From R-RK-3 sp031399085 (GTDB lineage Bacteria > Pseudomonadota > Alphaproteobacteria > Rhizobiales > Rhodomicrobiaceae), in the NCBI GenBank assembly GCA_031399085.1, contig JANNOQ010000112.1, positions 1-64,000 of the forward strand: a stretch of 64,000 nucleotides of DNA, read 5' to 3'. Both the position numbers and the translations under genes were made by a program. The notes under the pieces are model-generated. The model ran no database searches. It saw nothing but the letters and a program-made list of their open reading frames with translations, and was not told where the DNA came from. Below are positions 34,637-43,281 of this stretch, piece after piece. Each line of letters opens with the position of its first letter. The stretch's first letter is position 1.

Positions 34637-35638
34637 TTACTGCGAGACTGCCCGGTCAAGAAATCCGCGGATTAATTGTGCGATTTCATCCCCGTGGCTT
34701 TCGAGCGCGAAATGCCCGGTATCCAAAAGATGAAACTCCGCGTTTGGCAAATCCCGTTTGAAAGCCTCCGCGCCGGCGGCAGGGAAAATCTGATCGTTCT
34801 TGCCCCAAACGATCAGCGTCGCCGGTTTCTTATTGCGGAAGTACTCCTGCCAAGCAGGATACAGCGGCGGGTTCGTTCGATAGTCGTAAAAGAGATCGAG
34901 TTGGATTTCCGCGTTTTCGGGTCGATCCATGAGCGCCTGATCCAGGGTCCAGGCGTCCGGACTGACACGCGATGGGTCTTTAAAACCTTCGGTGTACTGC
35001 CATTTCGTCGCCTTTATCGTTGTCAGCCAGCGTATGGCCTCACGTTTTTCAACGCTGTTCTCCTTCCAATAGGCCTTGATCGGATCCCAGAACGGGCTTA
35101 GCCCTTCGTCATAGGCGTTGCCGTTCTGGATGATGAGGGCCGAGACGCGATCGGGATACCGTGCGGCAAGGCGGAAGCCTACAGGAGCGCCGTAGTCCAT
35201 AACATAGAGAGCATATTTTGACAGGCCGAGCTTGTCCGTAAGCTGATCGACGACCTCGAAATAACGTTCGAAGGTATATGAGAATGTGCCGCGCGTTGGG
35301 GCCGAGCTGTGACCGTAGCCGGGGTAATCGGGAGCGACGACGTGATATTTGTCTGCAAGCGCGGGAATGAGATTGCGGAACATGTGTGACGAGGTCGGGA
35401 AGCCGTGGAGCAAGAGAATGACCGGGGCATTCTTGGGTCCTGCCTCGCGATAGAAGACGTCGGTGCCGTCGATATTTACGGTTTGATAGCGTACCTCTAC
35501 TGCATGTGCGGTTACTGGAGCGAAACTGGCGATTCCAAGAATGAAGACCACGGCAGCGGCCTGCCGCAGCCAGTCAATAAGACCCAAGCGCGCGAGGGCG
35601 CGGCTTTCACGGTCCGACATACACGTTCTAGCGATCAT
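34637..35638 (-). CDS. Exported alpha/beta hydrolase with Asp nucleophile (dehalogenase/epoxide-hydrolase type)
   Basis: A 333-residue protein. An N-terminal signal or anchor (about 20-40, QAAAVVFILGIASFAPVTAH) precedes the hydrolase: oxyanion loop LLLHGFPTSSHMF, nucleophile elbow YVMDYGAPVGFRLA with Asp where esterases have Ser, acid in VWGKNDQIFP and catalytic His in LLDTGHFALE. An Asp nucleophile is the mark of haloalkane dehalogenases and epoxide hydrolases. Start at 35638: GGAGA lies 7 bases upstream; an earlier start at 35674 lacks this. It stands 222 bases downstream, on the same strand, of the chloroperoxidase-like gene. Confidence 0.84.
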   Translation of the reverse strand: MIARTCMSDRESRALARLGLIDWLRQAAAVVFILGIASFAPVTAHAVEVRYQTVNIDGTDVFYREAGPKNAPVILLLHGFPTSSHMFRNLIPALADKYHVVAPDYPGYGHSSAPTRGTFSYTFERYFEVVDQLTDKLGLSKYALYVMDYGAPVGFRLAARYPDRVSALIIQNGNAYDEGLSPFWDPIKAYWKENSVEKREAIRWLTTIKATKWQYTEGFKDPSRVSPDAWTLDQALMDRPENAEIQLDLFYDYRTNPPLYPAWQEYFRNKKPATLIVWGKNDQIFPAAGAEAFKRDLPNAEFHLLDTGHFALESHGDEIAQLIRGFLDRAVSQ

Positions 35639-35817
35639 TGATTGTCTCCGGTGTGTGAGAGGGATTTCACGCAAAGAAGCGTAACGGTCTCAGAATAGCG
35701 TTTAGGCCGGGGCCGATCTTTCGCCGGAGCACGCAGAATTTCGCAAACGCCCGATGGCGTTTGCGATGCCGGGCCGTGTCGATCAGGATTTCAATTGCGC
35801 CCGAACCGGGACGAGCG

Positions 35818-35845
35818 GCCAGGCCCCTGCTTCAAGAGGCCTGGC
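35818..35845 (-). terminator. Hairpin after the chloroperoxidase-like gene
   Basis: GCCAGGCC (35818-35825) and GGCCTGGC (35838-35845) form an 8-base GC-rich stem just past the stop at 35861. No clear U tract follows. Confidence 0.45.
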
Positions 35846-35860
35846 ACTGGCAGGCAGCGA

Positions 35861-36688
35861 TTACGCACCGGCTTTGATGAAAGCAAGTAGCTCTTCGTTG
35901 ACCCTGTCTTTGAGGGTCGTGCACATTCCATGCGGAGCACCCTCGTAGACCTTCAATGTCGCATTCTTGATGATCTTCGAGGACAGCAGGGCGGAAGCGG
36001 CGATCGGAACGATTTGATCGTCATCGCCGTGAAGCACCAAGGTCGGCACATCGAACCTTTTCAGGTCTTCCGTCAGATCTGTCTCGGAGAAGGCTTTGAT
36101 GCAGAAATAGGAGGCCGGGAACCCGGCCATCATGCTTTGCAGCCAGAATGACTCCCGCACGCCTTCGGAGATTTTGGCGCCGGGTCTGTTGTAGCTGTAG
36201 AACGGCATGCTGAGATCCTTCCAAAACTTCGAACGGTCAGCGAGCACATTCGCGCGTATTTGGTCGAAAGCTTCCATTGGCGTGCCGCTGGGATTGCTTT
36301 CGGTCTTCAGCATGAGCGGGGGAATTGCACCGATCAGCACGGCTTTGGCCACGCGCTTCGTGCCGTGACGTCCGATGTAGCGGGCAACTTCACCGCCACC
36401 GGTCGAGTGGCCGATATGGATCGCGTCTTTCAGATTGAGCGTTTCGGTGAGGGCCGCGAGATCGTCGGCGTAGGTGTCCATGTCGTTGCCGTTCCACGGC
36501 TGGCTGGAGCGGCCATGCCCGCGCCGGTCATGCGCGATGCAACGGTAGCCGTGCGATGTCAGAAAAAACATCTGGTCTTCGAAAGCATCGCCGCTTAGCG
36601 GCCAGCCGTGGCTGAACACGATCGGCTGACCTTGTCCCCAATCCTTATAGTAAATTTCAGTGCCATCCTTCGTGGTGATCGTCGTCAT
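35861..36688 (-). CDS. Non-heme chloroperoxidase/esterase-type alpha/beta hydrolase
   Basis: A 275-residue protein of typical length for cofactor-free haloperoxidases: TTKDGTEIYYKDWGQGQPIV, FSHGWPLSGDAFEDQM, DRRGHGRSSQPWNGNDMDTY, nucleophile elbow GHSTGGGEVARYIG (Ser), acid in LHGDDDQIVP and His in YEGAPHGMCTT, so the triad is complete. Such enzymes hydrolyse esters or form peracids; halogenation in vitro is a side reaction. Start at 36688: GGAG lies 7 bases ahead. The frame stays open upstream for 44 codons that resemble a Tat signal without a start codon (see findings). As written the enzyme is cytoplasmic. Confidence 0.9.
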   Translation of the reverse strand: MTTITTKDGTEIYYKDWGQGQPIVFSHGWPLSGDAFEDQMFFLTSHGYRCIAHDRRGHGRSSQPWNGNDMDTYADDLAALTETLNLKDAIHIGHSTGGGEVARYIGRHGTKRVAKAVLIGAIPPLMLKTESNPSGTPMEAFDQIRANVLADRSKFWKDLSMPFYSYNRPGAKISEGVRESFWLQSMMAGFPASYFCIKAFSETDLTEDLKRFDVPTLVLHGDDDQIVPIAASALLSSKIIKNATLKVYEGAPHGMCTTLKDRVNEELLAFIKAGA

Positions 36689-37049
36689 GGTCTGTCTCCT
36701 TTGGTTTGAAGAGGCTGGGCCGGTCGTCGATGTTTCACTTGCGGGGTGCGCTCCTAAGAGCGTCGCCGCAGCGATGATGCTCGCGCCCTCGATTAAGACG
36801 TTGTGGCGCGACGTACTTATTTCCTCAGTTTATCCACGAGCCGCGCTCCTGATACGAAGTCTCGCCCTCGCCTGTCCGGATTGGGCGCGATCACGGATTA
36901 TCGTCGATATTGCGGATCAAGTGATTCGGCTGCCCGATCCTCGCAAAGCGATCCGAGTCAGTCTTTCGAGAAAGTGGCGGAAATTTCTCATTCGCACGTC
37001 GCTGAGGCGCGATCCGTTTCGGAAAAGTGCAGTTTCGAACCCATCGCCC
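36689..37049. other. Stretch with a relic leader peptide
   Basis: The minus strand from 36820 to 36689 is an open extension of the chloroperoxidase frame, reading TSRHNVLIEGASIIAAATLL and G-A-H-P-A-S. The remainder to 37049 shows no gene. Confidence 0.5.
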
Positions 37050-37450
37050 TTAAGATTGCCAAGAGCGCAAACCAGCCTCCCTCGCTTGCGACGCATACGC
37101 CTGAAATAGCGTTGCGCATGTAGCGGCGGGTTCTACGTCGGCCGGATCGACCTGGCGTCGTCGATAATCAAATTGATCCGAATCGTCAGGTTTATAGCCT
37201 GGCGCTTTTAGACAGATTCCCTTGAGCGCTTCGGCCATTCGCACGAGATCGGGCAGGGTTCGCGCCGTCATTTTTTTCATGATGTGTCCCCGGTGAATTT
37301 TCACGGTGATCTCACTCAACCGGACTTCGGCGGCGATCTGCTTATTCATCAAGCCACTGGTCACAAGTTGCAAAATCTCCCTCTCCCGCGTGGTGAGACT
37401 CTCATAAAGCCCGCAAACGTTTGAGGACCGATCGGCGTTTGCGCGATCAA
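37050..37450 (-). pseudogene. FixJ-type response regulator reduced to its DNA-binding domain
   Basis: The frame reads GLYESLTTREREILQLVTSG, then LMNKQIAAEVRLSEITVKIH and R-G-H-I-M-K-K-M, a LuxR/FixJ helix-turn-helix with the usual ITVKIHR recognition helix and a DLVRMAEALK end. The receiver domain is missing; only a few linker residues precede it, and no start codon lies at the junction (the first ATG, at 37373, is inside the HTH). About 30 extra residues trail at the C-terminus. Close similarity to the regulator at 52893-53522 suggests a decayed paralogue. It faces the hydrolase at 37599 across a copy of the shared palindrome. Confidence 0.75.
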
Positions 37451-37462
37451 CTTACTTTCATC

Positions 37463-37474
37463 ATACCAATGTAT
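37463..37474 (+). promoter_or_regulatory. ATACC-N2-GGTAT motif, site A (one mismatch)
   Basis: ATACCAATGTAT, 130 bases upstream of the hydrolase at 37599 and upstream of the decayed regulator on the other strand. It matches the palindrome in all but one core position. Confidence 0.5.
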
Positions 37475-37598
37475 AACCAGCAACCCGATCGTATAATTCT
37501 AATAATCGGTCAGAAAATCATAATGACGTTAGCTCTTATCGTTGGATATGCGCCGCCGATATTAGCGATTTCCATAGTCATGTTACAAAGGATCGAAC

Positions 37599-38408
37599 AT
37601 GCGCAAACCCATCATGGGCCTGGCTGTGTTGGCCGCCTTAAGCGCCGCCGCTAGCGCCTCGTTACCAGCAATGGCCGAGCCAACCAAGGCGACGACGATC
37701 GTCCTTGTTCACGGGGCCTTTGCAGAATCGGCGAGTTGGAACAGCGTTATTACCGACCTCGTCGCGCGGGGCTACCCGGTCGTCGCGGCCGCAAATCCGC
37801 TGAGAAGTGTCAAAGGCGACGCTGACTATGTGTCCAGCATCGTCAAGTCGATCAGCGGACCCGTCGTTCTCGTCGGCCATTCCTATGCTGGCTCTGTCAT
37901 TTCGAATGCGGCAAACGGCAACGATAATGTGAGGGCGCTCGTCTTCGTGGCGGGCTTTGCCCCCGAGGCTGGCGAGAGTGCCGCCGATCTCTCTGGGCGC
38001 TTTCCAGGCGGCACGCTTGGCGCCGCGCTCGCACCGGCAGTCGCTCAATCCGACGGCAGCAAGGATGTCTACATTGATCAGAGTAAGTTCCATGCCCAAT
38101 TCGCGGCGGACGTTTCTGCCGCCGAAGCCGTGCAAATGGCGGCGACGCAGCGGCCGATTCTCGAAGCGGCCCTTGGGGAAAAGGCTGGACAGCCGGCGTG
38201 GAAGACGGTTCCGTCGTGGTTTATCTACGGTGAACTCGATAAGAATATTCCTGCGGCGGTCCATGCTTTCATGGCTGAACGGGCAGGGGCGAAAAAAGCG
38301 ATCGAGGTAAAGGGCGCATCGCATGTCGTGATGATATCCCACCCTCACGAGGTTTCAGCCCTCATCGAGCAAGCCGCATCAGCAAAGCAGGCGGCATTAG
38401 CGAAATAG
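37599..38408 (+). CDS. Secreted alpha/beta hydrolase
   Basis: A 269-residue protein with a signal peptide (MRKPIMGLAVLAALSAAASA, cleavage near AMA). The hydrolase part has TIVLVHGAFAESASWNSVI, nucleophile elbow VLVGHSYAGSVISNA (Ser), acid in FIYGELDKNIP and His in VKGASHVVMISHP. It belongs to the compact lid-poor group that includes putative esterases and salicylate-esterase-like enzymes. Expected in the periplasm. AT-rich sequence with site A of the shared palindrome lies upstream, so it may be controlled with the other hydrolases. A strong hairpin follows the stop. Confidence 0.88.
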   Translation: MRKPIMGLAVLAALSAAASASLPAMAEPTKATTIVLVHGAFAESASWNSVITDLVARGYPVVAAANPLRSVKGDADYVSSIVKSISGPVVLVGHSYAGSVISNAANGNDNVRALVFVAGFAPEAGESAADLSGRFPGGTLGAALAPAVAQSDGSKDVYIDQSKFHAQFAADVSAAEAVQMAATQRPILEAALGEKAGQPAWKTVPSWFIYGELDKNIPAAVHAFMAERAGAKKAIEVKGASHVVMISHPHEVSALIEQAASAKQAALAK

Positions 38409-38410
38409 AT

Positions 38411-38450
38411 GCTGGACGGCCAGGCGGCGTCGCTCGCCTGGCCGTCCAGC
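38411..38450 (+). terminator. Hairpin after the secreted hydrolase gene
   Basis: Sixteen-base perfect arms (38411-38426 and 38435-38450, GCTGGACGGCCAGGCG and its complement) with an 8-base loop begin 2 bases after the stop. The U tract is weak. Confidence 0.75.
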
Positions 38451-38715
38451 TGATCTTATCAAAAGTGGAGTCTGTCAGGGGTCCGAATAGCGCGAGATGA
38501 GTGAAGCGGCTGGTGACGAAGCTTTCCGCCCTCATACTTGAAGCCCATCTGGAAACCCAGAGTTCGCTCTGTTCGGTCCAGCAGCCCGGGAACGCTGTCC
38601 GATTCTAGCCCTGGCGAAAGTCCCCGTACATCAGGCATCGCGGCGCATATTCGCCAGCTTATCCCACCCCCACCTTGCGGGGATGGCTTTTGCGCATGAT
38701 GCTGTTCTCGCGATC
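38451..38715. other. Intergenic region, no gene recognised
   Basis: 265 bases between the hairpin and the AraC gene stop; nothing recognisable. Confidence 0.35.
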
Positions 38716-39762
38716 TTATTCGAGGCTTCGGTGATAAGCCGTTGGGGTAAGCCCCGTTGCCTTGCGAAATGCCGTGCTGAAGGAACTTGTCTCACTAAAG
38801 CCCAGAGTTAGTCCTATTTCCGTGACTGAATATCCTGACTTTGCCAATAGCGTCTTGGCGCGCTCGATGCGACGGCGGCTGTGAAACCGGTGCGGCGGGA
38901 CGCCAAACGACTGCTTGAATGCCCGGCAGAAGTGACACGCGCTCAAACGCGCGAGTTGGGCCAACGCCGCAACCGGGATATGCTCGGCGAGATGTTCCTC
39001 TATGTAAGCCGCGACGACACGTTGCTGCCAAGCGGCAAGACCTCCCCGGGTCTGAGGTTCGATGCTTAGCGCACCGCGATTCATGCGGGCAATTTCATGC
39101 ATAAGCACAGCGCCGAGCGCCTCAAAATAGAGTCGATCCGGCGACCCCGAACTCTCGAACACGCTTTTGAATTTGAGCGCGGTGTCCCGCAGCGTCGGAT
39201 CCTCGAAGAACAGTCGCTGGGCAAGGTGCACATCTGCCGCATTCGTGCCGTGGAATTGCGGATTGGCGGGATCGAAGTAGAAATATGTGACCCGCGTCTG
39301 CGTGCGCGGCTCCTGCCATTCGTGATATTTGTGGCCCGCTGGCACGAAGGTGAGCTTTCGTGAAAAATCTCGCAGCGTCGATATAGGCAGCCCCTCGACG
39401 ACTGTCTCTCCAGCGGTTCGCGCGCCTTGTTCGTATACCACCAGCAGGTGCACAGGCGCATGAAACCGGTGCTCGATCCGGTCATGGCTGATCGTGTGAA
39501 CGAACTCGGCCGACATGCCCCGCGCGGTGATGGTGCGGCGCTTGACAGCATCAGGCGGAGAAATCCCCACGGCGTAATGCGGTGCATCGGCGGCAGGGAT
39601 CGTTTGACCCGAGGGTCTACGATCAATCCGCTCGTACCGGCTGCCGCCAGATCGCGGCGCGTCCTTCAAAAGCACCCCGCCTGACTGCGGCTTGGCGGGA
39701 TTGCGATAAAAGGAACGGGAAGGCGATGCGCTCGCGGGCTGTGTGTTGGTGAACATACTCAT
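38716..39762 (-). CDS. AraC-family transcriptional regulator
   Basis: A 348-residue regulator. The C-terminal about 100 residues contain two helix-turn-helix units: HIPVAALAQLARLSACHFCR with FKQSFGVPPHRFHSRRRIER, then YSVTEIGLTLGFSETSSFST and FRKATGLTPTAYHRSL. The N-terminal domain (about 60-230) is not a plain cupin; it has VHLLVVYEQGARTAGETVVE and LTFVPAGHKYHEWQEP, a sensing fold common in this subclass. Start at 39762 (MSMFTN) with GAAAGG 5 bases ahead. Its effector is unknown; position between hydrolase genes suggests a role in their control. A weak motif-like word (ATACTTAGGTTT) lies at 39889-39900. Confidence 0.88.
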   Translation of the reverse strand: MSMFTNTQPASASPSRSFYRNPAKPQSGGVLLKDAPRSGGSRYERIDRRPSGQTIPAADAPHYAVGISPPDAVKRRTITARGMSAEFVHTISHDRIEHRFHAPVHLLVVYEQGARTAGETVVEGLPISTLRDFSRKLTFVPAGHKYHEWQEPRTQTRVTYFYFDPANPQFHGTNAADVHLAQRLFFEDPTLRDTALKFKSVFESSGSPDRLYFEALGAVLMHEIARMNRGALSIEPQTRGGLAAWQQRVVAAYIEEHLAEHIPVAALAQLARLSACHFCRAFKQSFGVPPHRFHSRRRIERAKTLLAKSGYSVTEIGLTLGFSETSSFSTAFRKATGLTPTAYHRSLE

Positions 39763-39898
39763 CGACCTTTCAGTCCGTCGCACGGCCCGGCAATCCGGCG
39801 CCTTTGGCTTAGGGAAAGGTAGCTTAGAAAAACCAGCGGCTCGATCGGACCTATGGTGTCTTGAATGCAATATGAGTTTGAGAAACATATACTTAGGT

Positions 39899-40258
39899 TT
39901 AGCGTTGCTCCTGCATGGCCTGCTTGGTGTCCGCAACGTTAATCGCAGACCATTTTGCCGCCGCGCCTGTTGAGAGCCGCATCAGGCAGCCGACTAGGAC
40001 CTGTGCGTCGAACGGCTTTGGCAAATAACAAGGCGCTCCACACGACATTGCCGCCGCCCGTATGCCCTCGTGGGAAAAAACAGTCATGAAGATCATCGGT
40101 ATGCGGTGACCTTTCGCGATTAATGGGCTTTGCAGTTCCATGCCGCTCATAGTCGGCATTTGAACGTGCGAGATCAGGCACGACGTGTCGTTCACGCGCG
40201 GCGATTGCAAAACGCTTCCGCAAACGCGTGATTTAGCAATGGTGGCAAAGCTATACAA
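39899..40258 (-). pseudogene. Eroded response-regulator receiver domain with Asp-to-His change
   Basis: The frame reads SPRVNDTSCLISHVQMPTMS, then G-M-E-L-Q-S-P-L-I-A-K-G, PMIFMTVFSHEGIRAAAM and YLPKPFDAQVLVGCLM. Receivers of this family carry CLISDVQMPGMSG; here the phospho-accepting Asp is His. The N-terminal acidic pair (D-D) is missing too, replaced by unrelated residues before about residue 17. Thr and Lys of the switch region remain. It cannot be phosphorylated in the normal way. It resembles the stand-alone receiver at 52419-52787 and is probably a dead paralogue. Confidence 0.75.
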
Positions 40259-40443
40259 TATTTAAATTTTTAATACGTGTGATGCCGAATAATAATAATT
40301 GGGATATTTGCCAAATTCTAATTGATCCGCGGTTTATCTCTTCTATTTCGCCGTTCAGATAGCGGGCTGGATTTGTATATTCATTTTTTTAGCTCGCGCG
40401 CTCGGTTCAAAGATGCGAGGCGCGCGGATGCAATCCTCACAAT

Positions 40444-40962
40444 TCACGGGCTTCCGGCCGCCTTCTGAACAACCACCTCAAGCCCGCTAAGTATTCCGCT
40501 GGCTAGCTGTTGTGCCTCGATGGGCAGATCGTGCTGGTTGGCCAGCCAAACCGGATCATTATAGGAAATCCAGGTTTTACCGTCCCCATCGCGCCAAACC
40601 AAGGCCTTGAGCGGGAGGTCGATGCCGATCAGTTGGTCGGCTTGCATGAGTGGCGTGCCCGTTTTGGCGTTGCCAAAAATCAGGACCGTCGTCGGCCGCA
40701 ACGGCAGCCCAGCCTCTGCCGCGCCTGCGGCATGATCGATGCTCGCGAACAGCGTCAAGCCGTGAGACTGGATCTGTGCTTCGAGACGCGTGACGGTTTC
40801 CGCTGGACCGTAACGGCTTTCGATCGTCTTCAAACCACCCGTTGCCATTGCCTCAACGCCTCCGAAAAAAATCGCAAACAAAGCTGAGATCAGTCTGAAT
40901 GCAAGTCGGCCAGAGAATATGCAAGCCGGTGATGAAGGCAGATGGGGTTCGACCTGCACCAA
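40444..40962 (-). CDS. DUF302-domain exported protein
   Basis: A 172-residue protein with an N-terminal hydrophobic segment (about 20-38, AFRLISALFAIFFGGVEAMA) that looks like a signal peptide, followed by DUF302: ETVTRLEAQIQSHGLTLFAS, IDHAAGAAEAGLPLRPTTVL, F-G-N-A-K-T-G-T-P-L-M and IDLPLKALVWRDGDGKTWIS. DUF302 proteins are small, sometimes periplasmic, and of unknown biochemical role. A TTG at 40962 has AGGAG 9 bases upstream and gives the full signal; an ATG at residue 39 would remove it. It follows the AraC gene at 41946-40984 by 21 bases, so both are probably one transcript. Confidence 0.8.
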   Translation of the reverse strand: MVQVEPHLPSSPACIFSGRLAFRLISALFAIFFGGVEAMATGGLKTIESRYGPAETVTRLEAQIQSHGLTLFASIDHAAGAAEAGLPLRPTTVLIFGNAKTGTPLMQADQLIGIDLPLKALVWRDGDGKTWISYNDPVWLANQHDLPIEAQQLASGILSGLEVVVQKAAGSP

Positions 40963-40983
40963 TGCACGAAACTCCTCGATCCC

Positions 40984-41946
40984 CTAAGCGGCTTCGTAAT
41001 CAGCAGCGGTGCGGCCACGGTCGTAATTCGAGCAACGCCATTGACGCGGCGTGTCGCCGACGAACCGTTTGAACACCGTTGTAAAATGCGCCTGGGTCTG
41101 AAAGCCGACGCTCAGCGCGATGTCAACGAGCGTCGCGCGCGATTGAGCGAGCAATTGCTGAGACCGCTCGATCCGCCGGCGGAGAATGAACTCATGCGGA
41201 CGAACGCCCGTGGCGAGGCGGAACTGCGCGGCGAAGTGCATCGGGCTTAAGCCTGCAGCGGCCGCCAGGTCTGCCAAAGTCATTGGGTCTGCGAGGTTCG
41301 TATCGATATATTCGACAACCTGCTTCAGGCGCCATTTCGGCAATCCCGTCTTGTTGCGACCCGTCTGCGCGGCTGGCTGCTTGCGCGACTGTTGACTGAG
41401 CAGGCGGGTTACGATCGCGAAACGCAAAGCGTCGGCATAGATGCCGCGAAAGCTGCTGTCACTGGCTTCCGCTGCCTCCAAGGCAGATTGGAGGCGTTCG
41501 ATGATTGGGTCCTTTGGCAGGCGGCGGGGCGCAGAGTCATGTGTCTTAGCGCTGTGGGGTTCGCTCAAATCCTCAAGGCAATCCGCACAGTTTCTGCTTC
41601 CGATTTGCAGATTGATGATATGGCCATCCGATTTCGTCGGCGCGCAGTGTGCGCGCGAGGCACCGACATTGACAGTTCCCTCGTTGCGCTGCCCCTGCTG
41701 CACTGGCGCTGCCGAAATCGACAGCATGACGTCGATATGGCTCAGAGCAATGTTGAGTGTGCGCGCGTCGTCCGCCTCACACTCTGAGCGGAGGGGATTC
41801 TTCAACATTGGCCAGAAGGAAGTTAGGTCAGACGGAACTTCGGCATGTTCTGAATGCATCAATGCAGGCTCTTGAGGCGGAACAGTGCCGGCGGGGCGTA
41901 ATGGCTCGAAACGACTTTCCTGCGTGAAAGGCAAACGGCACGGCAT
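40984..41946 (-). CDS. AraC-family transcriptional regulator
   Basis: A 320-residue regulator with the AraC pair of HTH units at the C-terminus: LADLAAAAGLSPMHFAAQFR with GVRPHEFILRRRIERSQQLL, then TLVDIALSVGFQTQAHFTTV and F-K-R-F-V-G-D-T-P-R-Q-W-R. The N-terminal 180 residues look poorly ordered, with a Cys pair in R-N-C-A-D-C-L-E-D. This is the PcaQ/ArpU-unlike short AraC group often seen beside hydrolases or DUF302 genes. The start at 41946 has GGAG 9 bases upstream. It is followed by the DUF302 gene. Site E of the shared palindrome lies 255 bases upstream. Confidence 0.86.
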   Translation of the reverse strand: MPCRLPFTQESRFEPLRPAGTVPPQEPALMHSEHAEVPSDLTSFWPMLKNPLRSECEADDARTLNIALSHIDVMLSISAAPVQQGQRNEGTVNVGASRAHCAPTKSDGHIINLQIGSRNCADCLEDLSEPHSAKTHDSAPRRLPKDPIIERLQSALEAAEASDSSFRGIYADALRFAIVTRLLSQQSRKQPAAQTGRNKTGLPKWRLKQVVEYIDTNLADPMTLADLAAAAGLSPMHFAAQFRLATGVRPHEFILRRRIERSQQLLAQSRATLVDIALSVGFQTQAHFTTVFKRFVGDTPRQWRCSNYDRGRTAADYEAA

Positions 41947-42415
41947 GGTCCAAGGCTCCTCGACAGCCGGAGGTGAAAATGAATGCCGGAAACTGGGCCG
42001 CCAAAGGACAAGGAAATCAAGTCAATGCCAACGCGCCAAGTTGGTGAATATGGCTTAGTAATCCAATGATCGTGACATTCATATGTCTCATGTTTCGGCA
42101 GTCTTAACGGCAGGTGACCGATCGAAGATAGCCGGTAATGCAGTACGCTCAATTCTGCGTACGTTTAATTTCTTGAATGAATTGTTTTAATATTTATACT
42201 TTGGTATATTTTGTATCAAGTCTGCGTTTTCCGTGGTTAGGGCGAACACGAAGGCGAGGCCTGACAAACGGGGCATTCGTGCAGGCCATACTTCTCAATA
42301 CAGGATGGGATTCATCCAGGCCGGCTGCAATCCGTCCGAATTAAGACAGGCTGACGCCGCGCCGGCTGCGGCCATTCAACGGGCGCGGCGACCTCCGGCC
42401 TCGCGGACCATCCGA
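41947..42415. other. AT-rich intergenic region
   Basis: 469 bases between the AraC start and the Dps stop. The part from 42160 to 42230 is strongly AT-rich and holds motif site E. No gene recognised. Confidence 0.45.
42196..42207 (+). promoter_or_regulatory. ATACC-N2-GGTAT motif, site E (one mismatch)
   Basis: ATACTTTGGTAT in AT-rich DNA upstream of the AraC/DUF302 pair, 255 bases from its start codon. One core base differs. Confidence 0.45.
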
Positions 42416-42943
42416 TCAACCGCCGGTGTTGCCGACGCGCGTCGCCTCGTAAAGAAACCAAACACGCCCTTCTGCTTCGTCGATCCAAGTCTCCAGGAGG
42501 CTCGCACCGGCGACGTCGCCATGCTCGTCGCAAACGCCATGCGCCTGGCGCATATAGTCAGCCAGCTGCATATTGTCGGTGCGCAACTCGGCAAGCATAT
42601 CGAGCGGTGTCACATAGTCGGCGTCATTATCGAGAAGGCGCTGCAGTCTGGAAATATGGCCGACCGATCGAAGCGTCGTCCCGCCGACCTTGCGCACGCG
42701 CTCGGCGAGTGCGTCGGTGGTCGCGAAAATCTGCGCAGCCTGTTCGTCCGTCATCAGATGATAGTCGCGGAAGTGCGGACCGGACATGTGCCAGTGAAAA
42801 TTTTTGGTCTTCACGTACAGGGCGAACATGTCGGCCAGCAGGGCGGTAAACGCGCCGGCGATGTCTTTTGTGGCATTCTCTCCAAGACCGCTCGGGGTTC
42901 TAAGCGGCGCAATCCGGCGTGTTTTGATGTCTTTGCTTGTCAT
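42416..42943 (-). CDS. dps: Dps-type DNA-protecting ferritin
   Basis: A 175-residue four-helix protein: LNxxLAD-like helix ALLADMFALYVKTKNFHWHM with S-G-P-H-F-R-D-Y-H, where N-F-H-W-H is the intersubunit ferroxidase ligand, then LMTDEQAAQIFATTDALAER and a later D-E-H-G-D. Dps dodecamers bind DNA, oxidise Fe(II) with H2O2 and store iron, protecting DNA during oxidative stress. The basic N-terminal tail (SKDIKTRRI) would bind DNA. The start at 42943 has GAAAGCGAG upstream. It is monocistronic. No OxyR or stress-sigma site could be identified with confidence. Confidence 0.92.
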   Translation of the reverse strand: MTSKDIKTRRIAPLRTPSGLGENATKDIAGAFTALLADMFALYVKTKNFHWHMSGPHFRDYHLMTDEQAAQIFATTDALAERVRKVGGTTLRSVGHISRLQRLLDNDADYVTPLDMLAELRTDNMQLADYMRQAHGVCDEHGDVAGASLLETWIDEAEGRVWFLYEATRVGNTGG

Positions 42944-43281
42944 GAGCTAAATCTCGCTTTCCGGAGATATGCGGGTGCATTCGTCGAACGATCCTACCAT
43001 TGCAGTAATGCGGAGGATTGATGATTTTAATCGCGAATTGCGGCTGGATTAGCTGAAAAGCCGGTCGGGCTTGATTTCACCGTTGGGCTTGTCGAGGTTC
43101 GCGCTCCGAACATCGGACGGCCGAAGAAAAACACCTGAGACACTACCGGTCGGCGCGCGGATCGTTACTGACCATGACAACGCGTTATTACACGACCAAG
43201 AGCCAAAGCGGAATTGAGCCAGCGCCTCAGGATTTTCTGAGATGTGGTGATGCCGTTGAAAACTCGGCGGCGGCGAGCCAA
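42944..43281. other. Intergenic region, no gene recognised
   Basis: 338 bases between dps and the 3' end of the hydrolase operon. It must contain the dps promoter; none matches a consensus I can name. Confidence 0.35.
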
